64,000 nt of DNA, taken from the NCBI GenBank assembly GCA_032358165.1, contig JAALGY010000019.1:1922001-1986000 (forward strand), given 5' to 3'. The DNA is from Diplosphaera chodatii. Its lineage: Eukaryota; Chlorophyta; Trebouxiophyceae; Prasiolales; Stichococcaceae. The notes beneath the pieces were generated by a model. The model did no database searches and was not told the DNA's origin. It saw nothing but the letters and a program-made list of their open reading frames with translations. Positions 54,965-64,000 of the stretch are shown in pieces (position 1 is the stretch's first letter; each line of letters begins with the position of its first letter). Made by a program: the position numbers and the translations under genes.

Positions 54965-57757
54965 TCATCGCCGCTCCCGACTGCGGCTGCGATGCCGGCT
55001 GTGCCCTCTCGAGCTGCCCTGCAAAGCACAGATGGTCCATCTACACCTGTGCAAACACTCTGTTCCCCTGCTGCTCAAGGGGCGCCGCCCTTGCAGACAG
55101 ATGTACAGCACAAACACAGTCATGTGCATGCGCAGGCAAACACACCCGCTCTCGGTCATCATGGTGTCGTCTGCTGTGGTCATGGTCCCTATCGTGCCTG
55201 CTGCGATCTGGGTCCCTTTCTCGGTCCCTGTCCCGCCGATCGCGATCCCTGCATGACGTGCAGAAACGTTGGCACAGCTTGAATGATGCCTGTATCTATG
55301 CCACGTGATGACACTGGTGTCATCAGCAGCAGCAATCATGACTGCATCGCCAGACCCCATGGTCAGCAGGCCCATCCCAGTGGGGCGCACCTGTCTCTGT
55401 CCCGCCGATCATCGTAGTCCCGCGACCGTGCTCGGTCCCGATCGTAGCTGCTGCCCCTGCAGTCCAGCGATGATGGCCCTCAGACAGATGCAGCAGCATG
55501 GCACCAACATCATCTCGGCAGCAATGCTGCACAGCCAACACACCACGCGTCTGACAGCGGCACAGCAGTCTAGCACGCAGCCCTCAGGCTGCTGCGGCAA
55601 CAGCGCGGGGTTTTTCGACCCCATCAGAAGTCACCTGTCACTGCGGTGGTGGTCGCGCAGCTCCTGCACACGCCCACGGTCACCATCCCTATCACGATCC
55701 CTTTCCCTATCCCTGACGCGCTCCCTTTCCCGATCCCTGTCCCTGTCGCGATCCCTGTCCCTACTGCTGTCATCCCGCCCATTGGACCTGCACCACCGTG
55801 CACAGCACATTTCTGCATCGGCTCAGTCTGATAGCACATGCAGCACCTCTGCAACGCTGGTTGTGCAGGACACCCAGGAACCCAGAAACCGAGCAGCAGT
55901 GAGGCACTGCTGGACTGGGCGCTGTTCTCGGTGCCAGCCAGCAGCAGCAGTAATGCATCGAAGGCGGGCACCTGGGCTCAGCATCACGGCGAGGGGAGGG
56001 CGCCATGGCGTGAAGGCTGGACCCCAGGCCGCGGCCGACCTCACGGCCAGCTGCACGGTTGGGGGCACGCTGCCCGAATGCCACCGACAGTGACGCCTGC
56101 AAGAGGGCCATCGCACTGTGAGCACACAGGGAGCGGGCACACCGCATCGCCGTGCCTGAGGGTGTGAGCATGCCTGCCACGGCGCCGAAATTCCGCAATG
56201 CCGGCTGGCCTGGTGATGCCTGCATGCCGCTGCAGCCCCTCTGCACCCTGCCGGCCACCTGCGACACCCTGCAGCGACATCGGGCACAGCGCAGCACACC
56301 TTCACGGAGGCGGGCCGACGGTTGGCCTCCTCGATGCCGCGGCGGTCGGGGCCGCCCTGCGCCCCGTTGCCGACCGCCTTGGCCGGCAGCCCCGCCTCGC
56401 CCAGCTTGGCGCCCAGGTCGTCCGCCACCGGCTTCGGGATGCGCGGGAAGATGGTCTCGAAGTAGTACTGCGGCACAGGGACGGCAGAGCGTACAGCCCA
56501 GGAGCAGGATGTGATACATGGTGATGAAACTGCGGCTGTGCTGGTGACACACCGAAGTGTAGGCTTAGTAGACAGTTGTGCAGGTGGTGCCATGAGGTGG
56601 TGTGGCAATGGGTAAACCTGCACAGCTGAGCGTCTGGCTGTGCAGGGGTGCGGCTCATGCTGCAACCGTAGGCAGAGCGCCGACGAGAACAGCTGGTGCT
56701 GGCGGCTGCAGGGCCTCCCTGCACTCGCTGTGCACACCCACCCTGCCTCATACCAGGGTGCTGCTCAGACGAGGACCGAAAAAGGTTCGGCAACACAGTA
56801 GGCAGCCGCACCTGATCAAGAAAGATGTCACGGGCATAGGCGCCCACTGTGACCGGCGTGCCGCCCTCCCCGCTGGGTGAGAACTCCTGCAGCACTGATA
56901 GTGGCCTCGTCAGGATTCTCATTCAAAGCCCACATACATTTGCAAATGCTCCAGATGCAAAGGCTTATGGCTGGCAACACAGTCATGACGCACCTCATGG
57001 TCCTTGATGTAGTACTGCAGCCAGTCCCATATGGTGCGCGGGTCCAGGACATACCGCAGGTACAGGAAGCCGATCTGCAGACCAACACTTATGCTCAGGA
57101 GTGCAGACACATTTGGGTATGCTGCATGTCGTTTTGGCCAACTGAGAATCAAGCCGCAGTCGCCTTAGATGCCCCTCACGTGGGGCGTGAGCATACACAG
57201 GGGTGGCCCAGGCGCAGGGGCGAGGGTTGCTGCTCCTCTGCGCAAGCCTATGGTGCCAACATGTACGGCCGAGGGGAGCGAACAGCATGCACCTACCGCG
57301 CGGATGTACGGCGAGTCCGTGTGGTCCAGCAGCTGCTGCACCTGCTCGTCCGTTGGCGTCAGCTGCCCCAGGCGCACCAGCAGGCAGAACGCTGAAGTGG
57401 CACCGCGCGCGTTGCCGCTCATCCATGGCTCCACATTGTCGACCTTGTAGTACACCTGCGAGGAGGCAATCTCAACCTGCTGCTACATTTGAATGACGCA
57501 ATAGGAAGTTTGCAAGCGTGTCAGCGTGGACATACTTAATTGCCATGGAGTGCTGTGCATATATGGTCCTGATGTGCAGACGAATGACGATGACAGGCAC
57601 GAGCGCTAGGGCGAACGGAACGGTTACCTACCTCGTCGACCAGCTCCTCGAAGGTGCTGAGCTTGACGCAGTTGTTTTTGAAGTACAGGCTGTCGACGGC
57701 GTTCTGATACAACACCTTCTCAATGTTGAAAGTGGTGGTGTTGCCATACTGCTGCAT
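54965..57757 (-). CDS. PRP38: PRP38-family pre-mRNA splicing factor with RD/RS tail
   Basis: Starts at ATG 57757 (MQQYGNTTTFNIEKVLYQNA) and continues STFEELVDEV, YYKVDNVEPWMSGNARGATS (about 57455-57395), AFCLLVRLGQLTPTDEQV, HTDSPYIRA, IGFLYLRYVLDPRTIWDWLQ (about 57075-57015) and YYIKDHEVR. These are the diagnostic blocks of the PRP38 domain. VTVGAYARDIFLDQ (about 56860-56815) and YYFETIFPRIPKPVADDLG (about 56470-56415) complete it. C-terminal exons encode runs of Arg-Asp and Arg-Glu (about 55780-55640 and 55440-55160) and the end is GSSRGHSRHRSRSRERR with a stop at 54967-54965. PRP38 proteins join the tri-snRNP and are needed for spliceosome activation. The charged tail is typical of the plant/animal PRP38B branch. 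Its start is 205 bp from a divergent small gene. Confidence 0.93.
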
Positions 57758-57962
57758 GCCTGCTCTGCCAGCAGCAGCTGCACAAGATACTGTGCTCCTT
57801 TACGGGGTTGAGCAGCACGACATCTGGATCCTGGCCATAGTAGGCACACCACAGTTGCAAAAGTTTGATGGTGTGCTCTGTTTCGAGCTGCGAAGTTCAA
57901 CTCCTGAAAGTACGGATACGGCACCAAGCCCTTGGCAAACCACGCACTTGACAACGCTCGTG
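57758..57962. promoter_or_regulatory. Short bidirectional promoter between PRP38 and a small plus-strand gene
   Basis: Only 205 bp lie between the start codons at 57757 (minus) and 57963 (plus), so both 5' UTRs and core promoters are compressed here. No TATA element is obvious. Confidence 0.5.
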
Positions 57963-58327
57963 ATGGCGTCTCTGAGGCATGCAAGTAACAAACTGTGGAC
58001 GTTCGCAAAGCGAAACGCGAATTTGACCCCCATTATTGCAATCCTTGTTGGTCGCTTGGTGGGGAAGCCAGTGATTGATGCACAACAGCATAAAGTTTGT
58101 TCGATGCCAGCCAAGACTACGAACTCAGAGTTCGATCAGGTTAAACCTACATCGGCATCATTCTGTATCTCCGACAGGGCCAGCACCGCCGTCTGTTATA
58201 CGCTATCAACGCAGCAGCGACCGATAACAGCGAAATGAAGGTCAACAGAGTCGGCTTGCCTGCCTAGATCCGGTCCAAGAAGGCCGCAGCGGATGACATA
58301 CTGCAGACCGTAAACTTTGGCGAGTAG
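57963..58327 (+). CDS. 63-residue predicted single-pass membrane protein
   Basis: Two exons in phase 0. 57963-58094 encodes MASLRHASNKLWTFAKRNAN followed by a hydrophobic segment (LTPIIAILVGRLVG), ending DAQQHK at a gtttgt donor. 58268-58327, after a gcctag acceptor, encodes RSKKAAADDILQTVNFGE and TAG. The basic amphipathic N-terminus lacking acidic residues, one short membrane span and small size resemble accessory subunits of mitochondrial respiratory complexes, but I do not recognise the family. An unspliced reading would add about 47 residues and stop at 58238. The spliced form looks more protein-like. Confidence 0.55.
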
Positions 58328-58879
58328 CTTATTTGCGTGTAGTTTATAAGTTTGAACCCCGGGTGACTTTACGGCAGAATTCGACGCGGCCCGTGGCCTT
58401 GGTAACGTACCTCAGTACGCCACGGCCTGGTAGCATCTGCATACACCTATGAGAAGCTCGTACCGCGCGGCCGTTAGCCGGTTGACACTCCTTGCCATCG
58501 GCAGGGCACCGATTCGACATCACGTCGGCAACCCTCTAGGGCTTTGTTCGGTACGCGCAACCATCCTTACAAATTTGACCCCCCTGGGCGGGGGGTCAAA
58601 TTAACTGTGGACGGCCAGGCTACTTGGACAACCTAGTCACTAGGTCGTAGTGCACTTGGGCTGTTGGGCATAGCTCCACAGCACTGTAGGGTATAGTCAG
58701 GGAGCACACAGCAGAGCAGCTAGCAGCATTGGCAGCCGTCTGCTTGCCAAGCAGGGGTGTTCTCGTTGCACATACAGGTGCAAATTGCGTTCACACTCCT
58801 CCTGACGAGCAACATAATCAAACATCAAGCACCACAAGTCCATAGTAATGAGACTGTGCGACGCTGCACATGACAATGC
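58328..58879. other. Convergent intergenic region with hairpins
   Basis: 550 bp between converging genes, less CTGCA-rich than elsewhere. Besides the 13-bp perfect hairpin at 58572-58602 there is a weaker inverted pair near 58390-58430 (CCGTGGC...GTAC / GTACGCCACGG). I could not match it to a known structured RNA. Confidence 0.4.
58572..58602. repeat. Perfect 13-bp inverted repeat (hairpin)
   Basis: AATTTGACCCCCC (58572-58584) and GGGGGGTCAAATT (58590-58602) with a 5-nt loop (tgggc). The first 12 bases also occur at 58019-58030 inside the upstream small-gene exon, so the right arm is complementary to that coding sequence. Confidence 0.85.
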
Positions 58880-61800
58880 TCATCGTGGTTTTTGGATGTC
58901 GGCCATCCGTGCGTACAGCCATTGCATCAGGGTGCTGAGTGCGTCGTCCTGCGCCAGGTCTCCGCTGAATGCTGCCGGCTTTGACGCTGGCGGCTGCCTG
59001 TCATGCCCATCGGCTTCGGCATTCTCTGCTGTCTGCCAATTCAGATTCTGGCTGTACATTGGTACACTACCATACTGAAACCTGGCACAACATGCAGCAT
59101 ACTCAGTACCAGATGTGCCTGTAAGTTGTGCCTTGCGTGGGGCATGCGACATGTGGACTACGTCTTCGACGTCTGACCCAGCAGAGGTCCTTTCGCACCT
59201 ATGCCACACTTTGCCGATGTTGGTCTGCATCTCTGCAATGCGCGTTTGCGGCACTGCCTGCAAAATGTGTGGTACCTGCAACAGCACGTCGTGGCTGTAA
59301 ATGTAATTTAGTAGGCACGATCGCCAGTGACGCAGATTCAATGACAAACAATGAGAGATGACATCACAGCACGATTTCTTCATGAGTCTCCCCTGTAGAC
59401 ATGTTGCCCACCCGCTCTATGTCTGCCTCGGCAATCCGTACGGAAATGGCTGCATAGTCAACCAAGCCGTGGAACTTCTCTGCCACGCTGTCCTGGATAA
59501 TCACGGGGATGGTGCCATGCAGCAGGCTGTCCTCAAGGCGTGACGCCCAGCCGTCGCCTGCAGCAGGGTTTTGTGCACAGGTAGAGATAGAGCTCAACAA
59601 TGAGGAGTTGGCGGCAGAGAAGTGGTCTGGAGGGCTTCTCCCAACCATCACGGACAGTTTTGCACACAACGTGCATGACTCACAGCCGCCTTGCGAAGCC
59701 ATCCATATCCACCTGGTGCAACCAGAGCAAACTTGGATGATGCCATCAACTCGCCGTAAGAAAGGTTGCGGTCGTCATCATAAGCGCCTATTCTGATATT
59801 GTAGCGGTCCTGCAATGCGTGAAACAGCACATTGCTTGCGGAAGGACCATCAGTCACAACGAATACAGCAGTAAGCAGTGCAGCTGTAGCTGCATCTCGA
59901 TACATGGGCATGAGGGCATTTCAGCTGCCATCACCTCCCAGTTAGATTCGTTGCACAGGCGGTGCAATTTCTGCCGGATGCCGCGGCTGTAGTTTGGCAA
60001 CCTGCAGATCATGGCAGGCAGTACGTCGCAGTGCAACCCTACCATGCCATGTCAACATGCACGCCAGCAGATCGGCATGCAAGGGGTACGAGCAGGCGCA
60101 CAGTTGCCAAACTCCTTGAGTCAGCTCAGGCCACCTGTACTTGCCGACATCACCCCTGAAGAACATCAGGACTGTGCGCTCTCTCGGCGGAGCACCTTGC
60201 AGCGGTGACTGCTTATACGCTCGCGGGAGGTGCACAAATGGCAACAGAAGGTCCTGCAGGCAGGCGCACACATAATGCTGGTGTTGCTTGCATTGCTGGC
60301 AACTGTGCGTCACAACGTGGATGGCTGTCCATCAGCAGGAGAACCTTGACCAGCCATGTGACTACTCGCAGGAGCATCAGAGTTGGCCCCTGTTGACCTC
60401 TTTGTGCAAACGTCTGCTCCACATCGAGCAACAGATTGTTCAACGCAAGCGTGCTGCTGAACCTTCTTTGGGTCGAAGCAGGGGTGCTGCGTCGGGTGCA
60501 GGTAGTTGAGCCGCCAGTCGGCCGGCTGCCACTCGTCGGTGTGCGGCTGCGTGTAGTTGTCGGGCAGGTAGGCCGTGTTGCTCGCTGGGTTGGCGTCCAT
60601 CCGGCCCCAGTGGCTGAGTATGATGCCCGGCCACATGCTGTTGGGCACCCAGCACCCGCCTGCAGATGAGAAACCGGATCTGCTGTTGAGGCGGTTGAGA
60701 GAAGCATGGTCCGCTCATGCATTTGCAAAAAGCAGTGAAGAACGCCTGTGCTCGGCGTCTTACAATCGGACCACAGCTCCAACCTGGTGTCAAGAAAGCA
60801 GCAGCAGCACCTTCGTCGTTGGGCGACAGCCAGATGTGGTCCCGCCCGCCCCGCCGCCGCCACGCCCGCGGGTGCGTCCGCTCGATCCACTGCTGCGCTT
60901 GCAGCATCATGTTTGATGGGTGCATCACCCGGGGGCCTGCAGCAGCCACACACGGCTCTGACACAGAGAGGCGCAGCTTGCGGCCATCCGATGTCCATCG
61001 GGTCGAAGCCCCGGAGCATTGCCCCCATGAGTGTCCGTAGGCAACACAGCATGCAATATTTGCAGATGGGAAGGGATAGGCCGACAGCCAACCTGGTTGA
61101 CGCACAACACAATGGCCATGAAACCCTGGCAGAATTATGGCCTGGACATGGACTGTGTTGCGATCATATCCACTGTCATAGCTGCCACAAGTTGCGGCAA
61201 TGTCGCACCGCCAGCAGAGCTGAACCAGGGTCCATCAGCCCAACCGTATACAGGGTGGACGAAGATGTTGACGTACACCGGGCAGTAGAAGTAATCCGCC
61301 TCCTCCCAGTCGAAAGTCCGGTGTGGACTCTGCATTGATTGCCGTCATGATCGACTTCTCTGGTGCAGCATCGTGCTGATGTTGCATCTGACCACAGCAT
61401 ACGCTGCTGCAGGCATGATATCCAGTTGTGTGCCAGTTTCCTGTGACAAAGCTGGGAGCTGACAAGGGTCCCTCTAGCGTGTCCAGCAGCACAACACAGA
61501 CAGCACATAACACAGACGAATGGGACCTCTGGACCCTACCTGGAGCAGCATCTCGTGCAAAAGCGTCTCGATGTGGTACATAGAGTCCGAGAACACTGTC
61601 CCATTCCCTGCCGCCTCCACCCACCGGCGCCAGAAGCCCAACCGCCCATCGCCGCGATACTGCATCATGAGAGTCTTCTGAGGGTCTTTGTGACTCAGGC
61701 ATGTTAGGTGAGCAAATTTGGTCGAGCCTTTTCGTGCAGATTAGGCAGATAGCACTGCGCATGTCAGACAAGCATCCCACCATCGCATCTGAGAATCATG

Positions 61801-64000
61801 AGGATCATGATCGCAGGATGACAGGGGCGCCCCGCAACCCACCTGCAGCAGCCGCGTGTTGAAGTCGGAGGGCAGGTCGTACACATAGATGAACGGCCGC
61901 AACCGTGTGGCGGGCTGCGGCTCCAGAGCCGCGGGGTTGACTGCGTGGGGTTTCAGCCATGGCCTCTCCCGCGTCATGTCTGCACCGAAGCATGCAGTGT
62001 GAGGCCTGACCTGCTGGCAATTACACGTTGTCTGCCTCAAAGTGCTGTCAGTTTGCCGTTGTGGCTGTGACTGCTAGTGTGTGACAAGCAACAGGTGAGG
62101 CGGCCACACAGCTGGCAACACTCCGATTTTCATGCTGCAATCTGTGGGTATCATGACCCCCTGAGCCAATATTGTTGCCTCGCCGGTGCGGCTTCATACC
62201 TGGCGTGTAAGGGTGGTCTGCTCGTCTTTGCCCGCAGTCATGGCCATACCAGCCGGCGGCGCACTTGCAGAACCCTGACAGGCACTCGCCGCGCGCCGAG
62301 CACTGCAATGCAGATCCGTGATTTGCGCCCCGGATTTGACATTTCCATAGCCAGTTGTAGCTTCTAGTCACCTTGAACCAAACGAGAAAGTCATTAGCGT
62401 AAGTGGGAACCTGATTTGCGCAGGTCCGCTCAATGATCATGTCGCAGTTGCCACCCGTGAAGCCGTCCATGGTGCAAGGGCACCTGCAGGGTGCAGACAC
62501 GAGGACGTGTTTCCACCCTGGTGAAACCTAGCAGCCTGCACTGTGACGTGCGATATGCTTCACCACATGGCTCACTGATATGACTGCAGAAGCGGCGACC
62601 CACTTGTGCTTTGGGTCTTCGGCCTCACACCACCCCTCCGGGCCCCAAATGAGATCGTTGTCGACGCCATGCGGCTGTGGCCACCCCGGCTCATTGCCAT
62701 TTTCGTCCTGCAGAACAAAATGATACAGGTGGTGCACAGACGGAATGTCTGCTGCCAGGTGTGGACAACGGTGTGTGGTTCCACTGGAACCTGAGCTGCA
62801 GACTGCATGCGCCTGCTGAGCAGGATTCTGCATTGAGCCCATCAGCACATGATGAGCACACAGAGTGGCTGTGCTGATGAAAAGCAGCGGCTGGCAGGGC
62901 AGTGGATGCAGTTTACATAGATACTCACGTATTTGGGCCAGCATCGGGTGGCGGGACGACCGACTCTGATGGGCGGGGTTCCTGCGACGGGAAGGAAGCT
63001 TGCCGTGTTGGCCCCAGCGACAGCCGCTGTCACGAGCAGGTGCACCGTCCAGCTGCTGCAGACGCTGAGGCTGCTGACACCAGGCATGATGTGTCTGGAA
63101 ACACATCGGCAAGGGCGGCCCACATCAGGACATCCCCAAGGTGCTGGACCCCCCTCTGATTTAAATACCTGGCGGGGAGCCCTCTGGCGCTGGGATGCGG
63201 CCCATGGTGCCGTTGCAGTAGCAGGCTCCCACCTCGTCGTCGCATATGCCTGCAGTTGGGACCAGGACGTGCTTGTAGCTTGCTGAAAGGTCTACAGCCT
63301 GCATACTGCGTACTTTGTTGGTGCAGTGAAAGTGACGCCCGCCATGTAGAGATGCCACACATGCGATCCTCGGAGGAGGGTCCACCCAGGTCTGCCCCTT
63401 TTGCCAGAGGGTCCATTTAGATTCCTGATGCATCATGAATGCCCGCAGGTATGCCGTGCAGTTTGCATGTGGTTGCACCCACACAGCCGGCATGCTGTCC
63501 TGTTCTTTTGGCTGATCATCATCACCAGCACGACCCTTTGTGCCCTGGTCCCATCGAGTCAGCATCAGACTGACTGAAGCTGAGCCCAAAGTCTTGTACG
63601 TGTTGAAACATGTCATGTAACAGCATGCTTCTGAAAGCACCTGCACAGCGTGAGGGTGTCCAGCCCTCCTCGCTGATTGGGAAGCTGCCACCTCGAGGCT
63701 CCGGCCCTGTGCTGCGAAACCTGCAAACAGGAGTGAAGCAAGTGAGCACACCAGGCAGACGCTGAGCTGCTGTCAGAGGAGTGCAATGCAAGACACGCTG
63801 CCGTGGCCAGTGACAGGTTGAGCATGTCTGCATGCGGGGCTCACCCTTTGGTGCACGGCCGGAGCTGCCGCTTCATGCACCCCTCCCCAGTCCACCCTGT
63901 TGCAGATGGAGTAAGGGGTGAGTGATGGTCACTGTGCCACACAATGTACAGCGTGTGATGTCAGGATAAGCTGGTCAGCACAAGGTCCTTCAGCAGGACC
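58880..64000 (-). CDS. GT47 exostosin-like glycosyltransferase with EGF-like modules, 5' end beyond the right edge
   Basis: Minus-strand gene with many exons. N-terminal Cys-rich modules include GWTGEGCMKRQLRPC (about 63900-63855), DDEVGACYCNGTMG (about 63240-63200), CPCTMDGFTGGNCDM (about 62490-62445) and GECLSGFCKCAAGWYGHDC (about 62300-62245), which read as EGF-like repeats. The exostosin domain follows: RPFIYVYDLPSDFNTRLLQ (about 61900-61845), MYHIETLLHEMLLQ, EEADYFYCPVYVNIFVHP (about 61310-61260), HIWLSPNDEGA (about 60840-60810), DLLLPFVHLPRAYK and VLMFFRGDVGKYRWPE (about 60250-60130), LMASSKFALVAPGG (about 59755-59715), and DSLLHGTIPVIIQDSVAEKF (about 59535-59475). The end is LSTLMQWLYARM with a stop at 58880. 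GT47 enzymes are Golgi type II membrane proteins that extend extracellular-matrix glycans. EGF-exostosin fusions are typical of green algae. The signal anchor and first exons lie outside the window. Confidence 0.9.

Noticed and set aside
58019..58602. AATTTGACCCCC and its complement as terminal inverted repeats of a 584-bp transposon
   Set aside because: The left copy lies inside a coding exon of a spliced small gene, and no target duplication flanks the pair. Kept only as a hairpin observation.
58328..58720. A structured non-coding RNA gene (for example an snRNA or RNase P/MRP-like RNA) in the region with inverted pairs
   Set aside because: No conserved box of any known RNA class could be matched and no pol III boxes or T-run terminator were seen. 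Only the hairpin is reported.
1..64000. Bacterial-type operons, CRISPR arrays, phage or defence islands
   Set aside because: All recognised genes are spliced eukaryotic housekeeping or algal genes. No regularly spaced repeat-spacer array or prokaryotic gene block exists in the window.

Overview
The window is nuclear DNA of a GC-rich green alga (a core chlorophyte, Chlorophyceae or Trebouxiophyceae; I cannot name the species). The genes are eukaryotic and broken into many 40-250 bp exons. Introns are GC-rich with GTGMGT donors and tgcag acceptors. CTGCA/CAG microsatellites and alanine- and glutamine-rich low-complexity protein segments are common. There are no operons, CRISPR arrays or prokaryotic signals. 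Most coordinates below are gene spans (start codon to stop codon) containing introns. Exon edges are read by eye and many are approximate.

Layout: 1-632 (-) is the end of a basic coiled-coil gene running off the left edge. 1006-8174 (-) is an AASDH-type enzyme (adenylation domain, carrier domain, PQQ-repeat propeller). 8960-11562 (-) is a plastid-type NUMOD3 protein. 12164-23001 (+) is TAF2, the large TFIID subunit. 23808-28865 (+) is a plant-type Sec14 lipid-transfer protein with a CaaX box. 29326-29996 (-) is a small unknown gene. 30458-34023 (+) is the ribosome-biogenesis WD40 protein PWP1 without its last exon. 34115-35740 holds a tRNA-Asn gene with a duplicated flanking unit. 35961-36249 is a MITE-like element with a phased TGACGTGGCA array. 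36426-42117 (+) is ABCF4/GCN-type. 42687-49021 (-) is an LRR protein. 49681-51359 (+) is a conserved protein of unknown function. 51548-51655 (-) is the missing last exon of PWP1. 51731-52859 is another copy of the tRNA-linked repeat. 53288-54264 (+) is a small membrane protein. 54965-57757 (-) is a PRP38 splicing factor. 57963-58327 (+) is a 63-residue membrane-anchored protein. 58880-64000 (-) is a GT47 exostosin-like glycosyltransferase with EGF-like modules, cut by the right edge.

Headline: PWP1 is split. Its exons up to 34023 are on the plus strand and stop beside one copy of a repeat. The exon with the conserved C-terminus lies about 17.5 kb away on the minus strand, beside an inverted copy of the same repeat. 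This is the signature of an inversion by recombination between inverted repeats, either real or an assembly artefact. If the 17.6 kb segment is turned back, the repeat at PWP1 and the repeat at the tRNA-Asn gene become circular permutations of one 910-bp unit whose junction lies in the T-arm of an intron-containing tRNA-Asn gene. That points to a circular DNA (or RNA-derived) intermediate. A second theme is decayed tandem duplication of exon 3' ends together with their splice donors, seen in TAF2 (twice), the Sec14 gene and the ABCF4 3' end.
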